Shown here piece by piece: positions 1-8,450 of a stretch of DNA of 64,000 nucleotides. Position 1 is the stretch's first letter. Each line of letters begins with the position of its first letter. The notes beneath the pieces are model-generated. The model was given only the letters and a program-made list of their open reading frames with translations. It did not search any database and was not told the origin of the DNA. The DNA lies in assembly GCF_009708035.1 (NCBI RefSeq), contig NZ_WMBQ01000002.1:1116001-1180000 (forward strand), given 5' to 3'. A program made the position numbers and the translations under genes. This DNA comes from Hyphomicrobium album. Its GTDB lineage: Bacteria; Pseudomonadota; Alphaproteobacteria; Rhizobiales; Hyphomicrobiaceae.

Positions 1-649
1 TGACGGCGAGCTCGGCGAGCAGCCCGAAGACGAGCGCGTGCTGCAAGAAGCGCTCCGACAAATGGTCCGTCGCCGAATTGTAGATGTTGAGTGCGAACAG
101 CGCCGCGGGGGCTGCCAGCAGCAATGGATAGCCCCAGCCCGACAGCTCGGCCTCCCAGAAATAGAAGATGGCGAGGAAGACGTAGGCCTGGATGGCCGCG
201 ACCGCGACGCCGCCTATAAGCTTGGAGAGCAAGAGGAACGAGCGGGGGAAGGGACTGACGAGCAGCGTGCGCATGGCGCCGGTTTCGCGGTCGTAGACCA
301 TCGACAGCGACGACTGCATGGCGTTGAACAACAGGATCATGCCGAGCAGTCCCGGCACGACGTAGACTTCATACAAAACGTAGGTCTCGTAGGGCGGAAT
401 GATCGACACGCCGAGCGTCTGACGGAATCCGGCCGCGAAGATGAACAGCCAGATGAGCGGGCGCACCAGCGCCGACATGAAGCGCTCGCGCTGGTGCAGG
501 TAGCGCAGCACCTCGCGCCAGACGATGCCCTTGAAGCAGGTAACGTACGCGCGCACGCCGAGGCGCGGCGGCTCGCTGCCCCAGGCGCCTTCGCTCATGC
601 TGCTAGTCGCCAAGGGCGCATGCCCGGCGGTGGCGCTCATGGCAGTCAT
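1..649 (-). CDS. lutF: ABC-2 type permease of the lut/PQQ-associated ABC system (partial, 3' end off the window)
   Basis: Reading the minus strand from the ATG at 649 gives an open frame to the window edge. It has the layout of an ABC-2 permease: a cytoplasmic N-terminus, an amphipathic stretch with VLRYLHQRERF, then hydrophobic segments and the loop SLSMVYDRETGAMRTLLVSP, a hallmark of this family. The start codon overlaps the stop of the upstream ATPase gene as ATGA, with GGAG just upstream inside that gene, so translation is probably coupled. Family knowledge: permeases next to a YVTN propeller and a PQQ-associated binding protein belong to the alcohol-oxidation/lanthanide (lut) transporters of methylotrophs. 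The symbol rests on gene context. The transported compound cannot be read from sequence. Confidence 0.8.
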   Translation of the reverse strand, partial: MTAMSATAGHAPLATSSMSEGAWGSEPPRLGVRAYVTCFKGIVWREVLRYLHQRERFMSALVRPLIWLFIFAAGFRQTLGVSIIPPYETYVLYEVYVVPGLLGMILLFNAMQSSLSMVYDRETGAMRTLLVSPFPRSFLLLSKLIGGVAVAAIQAYVFLAIFYFWEAELSGWGYPLLLAAPAALFALNIYNSATDHLSERFLQHALVFGLLAELAV

Positions 650-1428
650 GCGGCGAGCTCCTGAGTGCCGGTCCCGGTCAGCTTACGGAAAGCATCGCTG
701 ACGGATTGCGTTGCGGTTTTGGCGAGTAACTCGGGCACTGAGCCGGTGAACAGGACGCGCCCCTTGTGCAGGATGACCACGAGATCCGTGGGGCGAACCT
801 CGTCGAAGAGATGGGTGGCCCACAAAACGCTCAGGCCCTCCTTCTCGACGAGCGAGCGCACGATGTTGACCACGCTCTCGCGCGAGCCGATGTCGAGGCC
901 GACGGTGGGCTCATCGAGCAGCAGCAGCGACGGTTGGTGCAGCAGCGAGCGGGCGATCTCGACACGGCGGGACTGGCCGCCCGACAGGTTGCGCACCTTC
1001 TCGCGTGCCCGGTCAGCGAGGCCGACGATCTCGAGCGCCCGCTCCGTGCGTTTGCGCGCCTCGCGGCCGCGAATGCCGTGCAGCGCGCAATGGTAGAGCA
1101 GGTTCTGCTTGAGCGTCAGATCGAGATCGAGCGTGCGGCTCTGAAAGACGACGCCGAGGCGCTGCAGGGCCGCCATCGCCCGGCGGCGAATGTTGTGCCC
1201 GAAGATGCGGATCTCGCCGGTGATGTTGTCGTAGAGGCGGGTGATCAGCGCGAACAGCGTCGACTTGCCGGCGCCGTTGAGGCCGAGCAGCATGACGAAA
1301 CGGCCGCGCGGAATCTCCAGCGAGACATCGCTCAGAGCTTTGTTGTCGCCGAAGCTGTGGCTGACATTCTTGACGACCAGCGCGGGAGCGCTGGCCTCAG
1401 GCGGGTTGGATTGCGCTGTCATGTCCAT
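646..1428 (-). CDS. lutE: ABC transporter ATP-binding protein of the lut/PQQ-associated system
   Basis: 260-residue ATPase with every motif intact: Walker A GLNGAGKST near residue 49, Q-loop in VVFQSR, signature LSGGQ, Walker B LLLLDEPTVGLD, and the switch histidine in WATHLFDE. It resembles the ATPases of ABC-2 exporters and of the PQQ-dependent alcohol-oxidation ABC systems. It would power the permease whose start overlaps its stop codon. The start chosen has M at residues 1 and 3; a start at 1422 is equally possible because no clear ribosome site is seen. A 163 bp gap separates it from the propeller gene upstream, so a second promoter there is possible. Confidence 0.85.
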   Translation of the reverse strand: MDMTAQSNPPEASAPALVVKNVSHSFGDNKALSDVSLEIPRGRFVMLLGLNGAGKSTLFALITRLYDNITGEIRIFGHNIRRRAMAALQRLGVVFQSRTLDLDLTLKQNLLYHCALHGIRGREARKRTERALEIVGLADRAREKVRNLSGGQSRRVEIARSLLHQPSLLLLDEPTVGLDIGSRESVVNIVRSLVEKEGLSVLWATHLFDEVRPTDLVVILHKGRVLFTGSVPELLAKTATQSVSDAFRKLTGTGTQELAA

Positions 1429-1591
1429 GCGACGATTCTACCGCTAGCCCATTTTTCAAGCCATTGGAAACATTGATTGTTTCTCTCCAGGCTTGGCCAC
1501 GCAGAAGGCGAGCGGCCCTTTCGTCTTTCTTGCTCCAGTGCCACGACATCTTTGTTCAGCCGGGCCGCCGAGCCCCGCTAGAACGCGAAAA

Positions 1592-2575
1592 CTAGAACGG
1601 CGCCACGACCACGCCCCACGGGTAGCGGCCCGTCCTGATCGACTTCACAACTTTCAACGCTTCAACGTCGATGACCGACACGTCGTTCGAGGCGCCGTTC
1701 GTCGTCAAGAGCTTCTTGCCGTCGGGCGTGAACGCCATCTGCCACACGCGCTGGCCGACGAGTAGATACTTGGTCACCTTGAAGGTCGCCGTGTCGACGA
1801 CGGCGACGCGGTTGGCCGGACCGAGGGCCACGAAAGCCGTTTTCCCGTCGGGTGTGATGCGCACGCCTACGGGCTGGATCGCTTCTTTGGTGATGCCGGG
1901 GATCTCGAAGTGGATCTTGGAGAGGACCTTGCGATCGGCCGGATTGATCACCGTCACCGTGCCGCCGATCTCCGAGCTAACCCACAACTGCGTGCCCGCC
2001 GGATTGAAGATGGCAACGCGCGGGCGGCTGTCGACGAGCACGTTGTCGAAGGTCTTGTGCGTTGTCGTATCGATGAAGTGCGCCATGTTGGTCGTCTCGG
2101 ACGTGTTGACCAACACTTTGCCGTCGGGGCTCATGCCCATGCCTTCCGGCTCGACGCCGACCGGGATGTCGCCCAGGATCTTGCCGCTCTGGATGTCGAC
2201 GATGGTGACGAGGTTGTCATCCTCGTTGGCGACGTAGAGCGGATTGCCCGACGGATGCAGGATGAGCAACTCGGGGTCGGGGCCGGACGGCAGTGTCTTG
2301 ATGAACTCGTAGGTCTTGGCGTCGTAGACCTGGATGATGTTGTCGTCGCTGGTGCAGACGATCAGCCACTTGCCGTCGTTCGAAAGGATGACACCGCGCG
2401 GGCGCTGGCCGACGGGGAACGTCTTGATCACCTCGAGCTTCTCGGTGTCGATGACCGAGACGGAATTGTCCTTCTCGTTGGTGACGAACGCCGTATAGGC
2501 CATGGCGGCGGGCGCCGACATTGTTAGTCCGAAGCCGATCGCGAGCAGTGCAGCGATGCCGACCTTGAGGCGCAT
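1592..2575 (-). CDS. Secreted YVTN-type beta-propeller protein, PQQ/lut-associated
   Basis: 327 residues with a clean signal peptide (about residues 1-25, ending PAAMA) and then repeated blades built around FVTNEKDNSVSVID-like strands (VIDTEKLEVI, VYDAKTYEFI, IVDIQSGKIL, VINPADRKVL, VVDTATFKV, VIDVEALKV). This is the seven-bladed YVTN propeller that travels with PQQ-dependent alcohol oxidation ABC systems; in Methylobacterium a related exported propeller lies in the lut cluster. It is probably a periplasmic binding or scaffold protein. The start at 2575 is preferred over an upstream in-frame ATG at 2653 because it begins the signal peptide and has AGAGGAA a few bases upstream. It lies 56 bp after the binding-protein gene in the same operon. 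Confidence 0.85.
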   Translation of the reverse strand: MRLKVGIAALLAIGFGLTMSAPAAMAYTAFVTNEKDNSVSVIDTEKLEVIKTFPVGQRPRGVILSNDGKWLIVCTSDDNIIQVYDAKTYEFIKTLPSGPDPELLILHPSGNPLYVANEDDNLVTIVDIQSGKILGDIPVGVEPEGMGMSPDGKVLVNTSETTNMAHFIDTTTHKTFDNVLVDSRPRVAIFNPAGTQLWVSSEIGGTVTVINPADRKVLSKIHFEIPGITKEAIQPVGVRITPDGKTAFVALGPANRVAVVDTATFKVTKYLLVGQRVWQMAFTPDGKKLLTTNGASNDVSVIDVEALKVVKSIRTGRYPWGVVVAPF

Positions 2576-2631
2576 TACCAAAGTTCCTCTAGAGTTTCTT
2601 GGGAGCTGTGACGGCGGAATTTCTGCCGCCC

Positions 2632-4017
2632 TCATTGTGTGTAGGCTTGGCATTTGGTCTCCGGCTTGTCGACGCCGAGGGTGTCGAGTTCGCTCGACTG
2701 ATGCAGGAAGCCCTGTTGCGGCGAGACGCTGACGAGCATCTTGGGCGTCGTTACCAGGATCGGCTCACGGATCTGGCCGTTCCAGTTGCGCAGCGACAGC
2801 CCGACACCCTTGAAGCCGGCGACGTCGAAGTTCGGTCCCTTGATGTAACCGATCAGGTCCTTGTACTCGGCCGACTTGGTGCGCGATGCGGCTTCGCCGA
2901 TCATGCGCACCGCGAGCCACGCGTTGTAGTCGATCGGGCGCATGGTGCGATCCGCCAAACGCTTGAAACGGTTCTGGAATTGTGTGCCGCCCCACAGCTC
3001 GATGGCCGGGTGCCAACTCTCCGCCGTCAGCCCCGCGGTGCCGGCGACGGGACGTGCGTCCCACGTCCGATACGGCAGGTAATCGCCGAACAAGTTGCCT
3101 TCGTCGGCGACAACCAGCACATGATAGTCGGGCGCCTTCTGCGTGAATGTCGGGATCTGCTGCTGCACCTGCTCGAAGCCGCCGTCGGTGCGCCGGCTAC
3201 CCGAGTCGTATTGGAACGTCCGCTCTTCGACGATCTTGGCGCCGAACCGCTTGGCCGAGCGGCGCAACGCGTCGGCGTAGAGCTTGTCCTGCTCGGTCGG
3301 GCCGAGCACCAGAAGCCAGTGCGGCCACTTCTTCCAGACGAGGTACTGGGCGAGTGCGTCGGTGAGCATCGATCGCGTCGGCGCCGTATGCAGGATCTGC
3401 GGGCGGCAGTTCTCCTCGCGCAGGCTGTCGTCGGGCGCGCTGTAGTTGATCAGGATGGCTTCTTTGCCCTTGATCGCATCGGCCATCTTGAGGAGCGTGT
3501 CGGGCGTCGCGTCGACGATGATGAAGTGGGCGCCGGCGTCGACCTTCTGCACCACGTCCTGGATGAGCTTGGCCGGATCGGCTTCCTCGATCAGCTCGAG
3601 CTTGAACTCCTGGTTCATGAAGCGGCCGGTCGTGTTGTTATCGGTGATCGCCAGCTTGGCGCCGGCGATGCCGAGATCCTTCGGTGGCAGGTCGAGCAAG
3701 GAGAGCGGCAGCGGGTCGTCGCGCAACTGGCGCGCGAGCACTATCGGGATGACGGCGTGGCCGGGCGCGGCTGCTTCCGCTTTGGGAGCAGCGGCTGCAG
3801 GCGCCGGAGCGTCAGATTTGGCAGAGTCGGCAGCAGGTGCAGCAGGGGCCGCCGGAGCAGGCGCAGTGGCCGCGGGCGGCGTCGGGGCCTGTGCAGGGGC
3901 CTCTTGCGCACTGGCGAGCGAAGGCGCCGAAGCCATCACCAGTCCAGCGAGTACGCTCCGACGCACAAATGCGATTACGCTGCCACGCGAGTGCGGTTCG
4001 GCATAGCCTGCTGCCAT
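2632..4017 (-). CDS. lutA: Periplasmic binding protein of the PQQ/lanthanide-associated ABC system
   Basis: 461 residues: signal peptide (about 1-37, ending ASLASA-like), a Pro/Ala-rich linker to about residue 88, then a two-lobed type 1 periplasmic-binding fold like branched-chain amino acid receptors (IVDATPDTLLKMADAIKG, LLVLGPTEQDKLYADALRRS, TFTQKAPDYHVLVVADE). The long low-complexity linker and the propeller/ABC-2 neighbours match the PQQ-dependent alcohol dehydrogenase system binding protein (LutA in Methylobacterium, implicated in lanthanide uptake). The start at 4017 is supported by AAGGAGGA nine to ten bases upstream. First gene of the minus-strand operon, divergent from the DUF3280 gene. 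Ligand not deducible by eye. Confidence 0.82.
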   Translation of the reverse strand: MAAGYAEPHSRGSVIAFVRRSVLAGLVMASAPSLASAQEAPAQAPTPPAATAPAPAAPAAPAADSAKSDAPAPAAAAPKAEAAAPGHAVIPIVLARQLRDDPLPLSLLDLPPKDLGIAGAKLAITDNNTTGRFMNQEFKLELIEEADPAKLIQDVVQKVDAGAHFIIVDATPDTLLKMADAIKGKEAILINYSAPDDSLREENCRPQILHTAPTRSMLTDALAQYLVWKKWPHWLLVLGPTEQDKLYADALRRSAKRFGAKIVEERTFQYDSGSRRTDGGFEQVQQQIPTFTQKAPDYHVLVVADEGNLFGDYLPYRTWDARPVAGTAGLTAESWHPAIELWGGTQFQNRFKRLADRTMRPIDYNAWLAVRMIGEAASRTKSAEYKDLIGYIKGPNFDVAGFKGVGLSLRNWNGQIREPILVTTPKMLVSVSPQQGFLHQSSELDTLGVDKPETKCQAYTQ

Positions 4018-4288
4018 CAGCCCTTTTCCTCCTTGGCCTCCGGGCCCGCAGTTGGCGGGCCGCAATCTTGTTTGTCTTATCCGGCGACCTGTTACTATGT
4101 AGCAGTAAAAGGGTATGGGGTACCCTCGTTGTCAAGGTCTCCCGTTTTTACTCGCGTACTTGTGACCTTCCCTGTGCTGCCGCGTGGCAATAACCCCCTT
4201 GCAATTACCCCCCTGTTCGGCACACCTAACCCCTAACACTATAACACTCTAAGCAGCCGGAAACGCGGCGCGGCACAGGGGAAACGCC
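4018..4288. promoter_or_regulatory. Divergent regulatory region between lutA and the DUF3280 gene
   Basis: 271 bp without a gene, driving two outward operons. It is visibly less GC-rich than its flanks. Inverted repeats are TTACT (4092-4096) with AGTAA (4104-4108), and GGGTA (4111-4115) with TACCC (4121-4125). Near the plus-strand gene there are three spaced TAAC heptamers starting at 4227, 4234 and 4242, the last overlapping TATAAC (4240-4245), a plausible -10 element. What is seen is the repeats; their role as operators is inferred. Confidence 0.45.
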
Positions 4289-4810
4289 TTGATTGCTAAA
4301 CGTATTGTCACTCTAGCGTTAGCTTTTGCGCTGTATCCCGCAGCCGCATCGGCTGCGCAAAAGGCGATCATTTTTCCCTTTGATCTGATCGATCAGCAGC
4401 AGCAGTTCGAGATCGGATTGATGCCGACGGGGCTTGATCCAGAGGATAAGCGACGCCTCGAGGTCATCACTGCCGAGCTCACCAAGCTCATCAAGGACAG
4501 CGGTCGCTACGAGGTCGTCGACAGCGCGCCGATCGCGAAGGAGATCGACGACAAATCTCCGATTCACAAGTGCAATGGCTGCGAGGATGACCTAGCCAAG
4601 AAGGTCGGTGCCGACGTCGCCTTCATCGGTACCGTGCGCAAGGCCTCCGACGTTCTGTTCACCGTCAGCATCTACGTGCGCGATGTCGCCAACCAGAAGG
4701 TGATCAACCAGGGTTCGAGCGAGATCTACGGCAACACCGACAAAATGTGGCTCCGAGCCGTGAACTACATTGTCGACCGCCGGTTGTATGCGGACAAAGG
4801 TGCGAAATGA
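4289..4810 (+). CDS. Exported DUF3280/DUF2380-type protein
   Basis: 173 residues starting with a TTG codon; AGGGGAAA lies just upstream and the product opens with a good signal peptide (about 1-22, ending AAASA), which supports this start although no ATG is available. The mature part reads IIFPFDLIDQQQQFE, then LTKLIKDSGRYEVVD and ADVAFIGTVRKASDVLFTVSIYVRDV, matching a small alpha/beta family of unknown function often found beside PQQ-alcohol-oxidation ABC genes. Two cysteines sit in KCNGCED (about residues 95-98). Its stop overlaps the next start (ATGA), so it is translated with the following importer. Function unknown. Confidence 0.75.
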   Translation: MIAKRIVTLALAFALYPAAASAAQKAIIFPFDLIDQQQQFEIGLMPTGLDPEDKRRLEVITAELTKLIKDSGRYEVVDSAPIAKEIDDKSPIHKCNGCEDDLAKKVGADVAFIGTVRKASDVLFTVSIYVRDVANQKVINQGSSEIYGNTDKMWLRAVNYIVDRRLYADKGAK

Positions 4811-5796
4811 TCGATCGTCGCCGCCTTCTCGTTGCCGGTGGAGCGGCTGCACTGGTGGGGTTTGGATTGCCGGTAATGCGCGCAAGCGCGGCCGGCTCGC
4901 TGCGGGTCACCTCGCTCAAATTCGGGTCGTTGAGCTGGCTCTTGGAGACCATCCGCGCCGAGGGGATTGCCGATAAGCTCGGGCTGCAGATCATCATCGT
5001 CGAGGTGGCGACCAATCAGGCCGGTCCCGTTGCCCTGCTTTCCGGCGAAGCCGACGTCATCGTCAGCGACTGGCCGTGGGCGCTGCGCCAGCGTGCGATG
5101 GGCGAACCCGTCAAGTTCGCGCCTTACTCGTCAGCGCTGGGTGCGGTGATGGTGGCGCCGGACTCGCCCATTCGGAAACTGGGCGATCTGAAGGGTAAAA
5201 GGCTCGGCGTCGCTGGTGGTGCTATCGACAAAAGCTGGCTCCTGCTTCGCGCTTATTCGAAGAAGGAACTCGGCACCGACATGGCCCAGTTCGCGCTGCC
5301 CTCCTATGGCGCAGCGCCGCTGCTGACCGAGGAAACGCGCTCCGGGCGCCTCGATGCCGTGCTCAACTTCTGGACCTACGCCGCGCGCCTGCAGGGCGAC
5401 AACTATCGTGCCCTCCTCGAGATGGACGACGTTCTGAAGGCGCTGGGCATCGATCCAGTACCTTCGATGGTCGGCTTCATCTGGCGCGAGGGCACCGAGG
5501 CAAAGAAGGGCGCGGAGCTCACCGCGTTCCTGTCCGCCGTAGAGCAGGGCAACGCAGTGCTGGCGAAGTCGGACGCCGCCTGGGATCGCATCCGCAATCT
5601 TGTGCGCCCCGAAACCGACGCTGAGTTTGCCGCTATCAAGGCCTACTATCGCGCCGGCATCCCGCAACCCTGGACCGGGGCAGAGACCCGCTCGGCCGAA
5701 AAGTTGACGCATCTCCTGGTGGACGTCGGGGGCGCGCAGCTTCTCGGCAGTGACACCCAGTTCGATCCCAAGTTGTTCCATGCGGCAGGCAGCTAA
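4807..5796 (+). CDS. ABC transporter substrate-binding protein, NitT/TauT (SsuA/NMT1-like) family, probably Tat-exported
   Basis: 329 residues. The N-terminus MIDRRRLLVAGGAAA has a twin-arginine-like motif and a hydrophobic stretch ending ASAAG, so export of a folded protein through Tat is likely. The body is the SsuA/TauA periplasmic fold: VEVATNQAGPVALLSGEADVI (pocket loop), DSPIRKLGDLKGKRLGVAGG, ETRSGRLDAVLNFWTYAARL. Such proteins bind sulfonates, nitrate/cyanate, thiamine precursors or similar small anions; the ligand here is unknown. Start chosen by the ATGA overlap with the preceding gene; its 3' end overlaps the permease by 17 bp. Confidence 0.85.
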   Translation: MIDRRRLLVAGGAAALVGFGLPVMRASAAGSLRVTSLKFGSLSWLLETIRAEGIADKLGLQIIIVEVATNQAGPVALLSGEADVIVSDWPWALRQRAMGEPVKFAPYSSALGAVMVAPDSPIRKLGDLKGKRLGVAGGAIDKSWLLLRAYSKKELGTDMAQFALPSYGAAPLLTEETRSGRLDAVLNFWTYAARLQGDNYRALLEMDDVLKALGIDPVPSMVGFIWREGTEAKKGAELTAFLSAVEQGNAVLAKSDAAWDRIRNLVRPETDAEFAAIKAYYRAGIPQPWTGAETRSAEKLTHLLVDVGGAQLLGSDTQFDPKLFHAAGS

Positions 5797-6559
5797 CGCC
5801 CCCGCGCGCGGCTTCAGGGTCGGGCGCCTCGGCTGGTCGTTGATCTCGCTCTTGGCGCTGATCGCGCTCTGGGAGGTCTCCGCGCTGATTGCCCAAAGTC
5901 GCTACCTGCCGGGACCCTTGGCGGTCGTCGAGGTCATGGTGCGCGAGGCCGAGGCGGGCGAGCTTTGGGGCAACATCGCCGCCACGTTGACGCGCGTCGC
6001 GTTCAGCTTCGTCATCGCTATGTTCATCGGCTCGGCCATCGGCGTGGCGCTCGGCCGTCATCCTATCGCCGACCGCTTCTTCGATGCCTGGCTGATCTTC
6101 TTCCTCAACCTGCCAGCGCTCGTCATCATCGTCCTCTGCTACATCTGGTTCGGTTTGACCGAGGTCGCCGCCATCACCGCCGTCGCCATCAATAAGATCC
6201 CCAACGTTGCCGTCACCATGCGCGAAGGCGCGCGCAGCCTCTCGAAGGACTTGAGCGAGATGGCGCACATCTATCGCTTCGGCCGGTGGAAGACGCTGCG
6301 CCACGTGACGATTCCGCAGCTGGCGCCGTTTTTCGCGGCGGCGTCCCGGTCCGGGTTGGCGCTCGTCTGGAAGATCGTGCTCGTGGTCGAGGCGTTCGGA
6401 CGTTCGGACGGTGTGGGCCATCAGCTCAACATCGCCTTCCAGCTGTTCGACGTGCCCATGATCCTGTCGTACGCGCTGGCCTTCATCGTGGTCGTGCAAA
6501 TCATCGAGATGGCGATCCTGCAGCCGCTCATCGCGAGGGCCAACAAATGGCGGCGGTGA
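5780..6559 (+). CDS. ABC transporter permease, SsuC/TauC-like
   Basis: 259 residues with about six membrane segments and the BPD_transp_1 layout. The EAA-type cytoplasmic loop is visible as REGARSLSKDLSEMAHIYRFG, which contacts the ATPase. The start at 5780 (MRQAANAPARG) is chosen because it follows the binding-protein gene with a short overlap; an in-frame codon at 5750 lies deeper in that gene and lacks support. With its neighbours it forms a complete importer for an unknown ligand. Confidence 0.85.
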   Translation: MRQAANAPARGFRVGRLGWSLISLLALIALWEVSALIAQSRYLPGPLAVVEVMVREAEAGELWGNIAATLTRVAFSFVIAMFIGSAIGVALGRHPIADRFFDAWLIFFLNLPALVIIVLCYIWFGLTEVAAITAVAINKIPNVAVTMREGARSLSKDLSEMAHIYRFGRWKTLRHVTIPQLAPFFAAASRSGLALVWKIVLVVEAFGRSDGVGHQLNIAFQLFDVPMILSYALAFIVVVQIIEMAILQPLIARANKWRR

Positions 6560-7275
6560 AGCGCCCGCTGCAGGTGCGGGTCGGAAGCAAGGTGTTCCCC
6601 GCGGTCGGCGAGCGGCCGGAGAACCCCGTGCTGAGGAACGTCGAGTTTCAGGTCGAGCCGGGCTCATTCGTGGTCATCACGGGACCGTCGGGCGGTGGCA
6701 AGTCGACGCTGCTCAACATCATCGCCGGCCTCGACAAGGATTTCGACGGGACGATCGATTTCGACGGGGACAAGCCGCGCCTCGCGTTCGTGTTCCAGTC
6801 GCCGCGCCTGCTTCCCTGGCGCACGGTGTACGAAAATATCGCCCTCGCGCTGCCGAAGGGCGACCCACGCCTCGCCAACATCCCCGAGATGCTGAAGCGT
6901 GTGGGGCTCACCGACGCCGCCACCGCCTACCCGGAAATGATCTCGCTCGGCATGCAGCGCCGCGTGGCGCTCGCCCGCGCGTTCGTGATCGAGCCCGACC
7001 TCCTGCTCATGGACGAACCGTTCGTGTCGCTGGACGACCCCACGGCACACGCCCTGCGCGAGCTGTTGGTCGAGCTCTGGCACCGCAAGCCGACGACGGT
7101 GCTTTTCGTTACCCATGACCGGCCCGAGGCCGTCATGCTGGCGACCCGCATCTTGCGCCTGTCTGCCGCTCCTGCAACTATCTCCCAGGATGTTCCCGTG
7201 CGGCTTTCGGTGGCCGACCGGTCCGACCGCGAGAAGGTGCGGGCGGAGCAGCGGCGCATCTTCGGCGAAGCGTAA
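6547..7275 (+). CDS. ABC transporter ATP-binding protein, SsuB/TauB-like, with a degenerate signature motif
   Basis: 242 residues. Walker A is GPSGGGKST, the Q-loop is FVFQSPRLLPWRTV (typical of nitrate/sulfonate importers), Walker B is LLLMDEPFVSLDD and the switch histidine is in FVTHDRPEA. The signature reads ISLGMQRRV where the family normally has LSGGMQ(Q/R)RV: one of the two conserved glycines is replaced by leucine. The start at 6547 overlaps the permease end by 13 bp; an upstream in-frame extension to 6286 lies wholly inside the permease and is rejected. The C-terminal tail after residue 215 looks ordinary. Confidence 0.85.
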   Translation: MAAVKRPLQVRVGSKVFPAVGERPENPVLRNVEFQVEPGSFVVITGPSGGGKSTLLNIIAGLDKDFDGTIDFDGDKPRLAFVFQSPRLLPWRTVYENIALALPKGDPRLANIPEMLKRVGLTDAATAYPEMISLGMQRRVALARAFVIEPDLLLMDEPFVSLDDPTAHALRELLVELWHRKPTTVLFVTHDRPEAVMLATRILRLSAAPATISQDVPVRLSVADRSDREKVRAEQRRIFGEA

Positions 7276-7293
7276 ACGACCCAATCGAGATTG

Positions 7294-8061
7294 ATGAAAA
7301 ACGTGCGCCAGACGGCGAGGATGCTGGCCAGCGTGACGGACGAGCGCGAGGCAGAGCTCGTCGCGGCGCTGGGGGCCGACATTGTCGACGCAAAAGACCC
7401 GGCGGCGGGTGCGCTGGGTGCGCTGCCGCACACAACCGTGTCGGCGATACGCGCTCGCGTGCCGGCCAGCGTCCCGGTCAGTGCCACCATCGGCGACCCG
7501 AGCCCTGACACCGAGGCGACGGCGATCGCCGTCCTGCGCATGGCCGAGACCGGCGCCGATATCGTCAAAGTCGGCTTCGGCGCCGCCGCCGAGCGCACCA
7601 TCGATCGCCTTGCGCGTCTCGACCTCGGCTCTGTACGCCTCGTGGGCGTGCTGCTTGCCGATGAGGGTATCGACTTCGACCTTATCGGCGGCGCCCACGC
7701 TGCCGGCTTCGCCGGTTTGATGCTCGACACCGCCGACAAGCGTCGCGGATCGCTCCCCGATATCGTTCCCGCCGAAGTCATGGGCCGCTTCGTCGCCACC
7801 GTGCGCCGGGCAGGCCTGTTTGCCGGTCTCGCCGGCTCGCTGCGCGCCGAGCATGTGCCGTCGCTGCTGCAGCTTGCGCCGGATATCCTCGGCTTCCGCG
7901 GCGGACTGTGCCGGCTCGGCGACCGCACCGGCGGCATAGATGCCGAGGCCGTCCGCGCCGTGCGGCGCATTATCCCTGTTTGCGATGCAGCACTTTCCGC
8001 CGCTTGCCGCGTACCGGCACCGGATGCTATGGCGCCGCGGCAGACGGAAGACGCGGCATGA
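7294..8061 (+). CDS. mfnB: (5-formylfuran-3-yl)methyl phosphate synthase (methylofuran/methanofuran biosynthesis)
   Basis: 255 residues with a TIM-barrel pattern typical of the DUF556 family: MLASVTDEREAELVAALGADIVDAKDP at the N-terminus containing the catalytic-type Asp and Lys, then VSATIGD, GADIVKVGF and GLMLDTADKRRGSL. In methanogens MfnB condenses two glyceraldehyde-3-phosphates into the furan precursor of methanofuran; in methylotrophs the homologue serves methylofuran synthesis. The ATG at 7294 is preferred over the TTG at 7291. Follows the importer by 18 bp and overlaps the next gene by 4 bp (ATGA). Confidence 0.9.
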   Translation: MKNVRQTARMLASVTDEREAELVAALGADIVDAKDPAAGALGALPHTTVSAIRARVPASVPVSATIGDPSPDTEATAIAVLRMAETGADIVKVGFGAAAERTIDRLARLDLGSVRLVGVLLADEGIDFDLIGGAHAAGFAGLMLDTADKRRGSLPDIVPAEVMGRFVATVRRAGLFAGLAGSLRAEHVPSLLQLAPDILGFRGGLCRLGDRTGGIDAEAVRAVRRIIPVCDAALSAACRVPAPDAMAPRQTEDAA

Positions 8062-8450
8062 GCGAAAAACACAGCATAACCAGGCGCGACGGCGTCGTTC
8101 TCGACCGCATTTTCGTGCGCGGGTTGGTGCTACCCGTCGCCATTGGTGTGTACGACGAGGAGCAGGGCATCACCCAAAAGGTGGGCTTTCATATCGAGGC
8201 TTCGGTCTCCGCCGGCGTGTCGCCGAGGGGCGATAACATCGACGAAGTGCCGTCCTACGATGACCTCGTCGGCGCCGTGAAAGCGATTATCGCCGCAGGC
8301 CACATCAATCTCGTCGAGACGCTAGCCGCCCGTATCGCCGAGCGCTGTCTCGCCGACAAGCGCATCGTCTCGGTGCTGGTCCGGGTGGAGAAGCTCGAGC
8401 GCGGTCCGGATGCGGTCGGCGTCGAGATCGTGCGGCCGCGCCAGACGTGA
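8058..8450 (+). CDS. folB: Dihydroneopterin aldolase family protein (FolB-like) in the C1-cofactor operon
   Basis: 130 residues with the FolB fold: DRIFVRGLVLPVAIGVYDEEQGITQKV at the N-terminus (the conserved GxxxxE-type loop), then SYDDLVGAVKAII and HINLVETLAARIAERCL, followed by a short C-terminal strand VEKLERGPDAVGVEIVR. FolB cleaves dihydroneopterin to 6-hydroxymethyl-dihydropterin and glycolaldehyde. Within this operon it probably supplies the pterin of tetrahydromethanopterin rather than folate alone. Its start overlaps the mfnB stop and its stop overlaps the next GTG start, so the three genes are translationally coupled. Confidence 0.82.
   Translation: MSEKHSITRRDGVVLDRIFVRGLVLPVAIGVYDEEQGITQKVGFHIEASVSAGVSPRGDNIDEVPSYDDLVGAVKAIIAAGHINLVETLAARIAERCLADKRIVSVLVRVEKLERGPDAVGVEIVRPRQT

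Noticed and set aside
2599-4236. 545-codon plus-strand open frame opposite lutA
   Set aside because: Antisense of lutA and running into the divergent promoter region; no domain recognisable.
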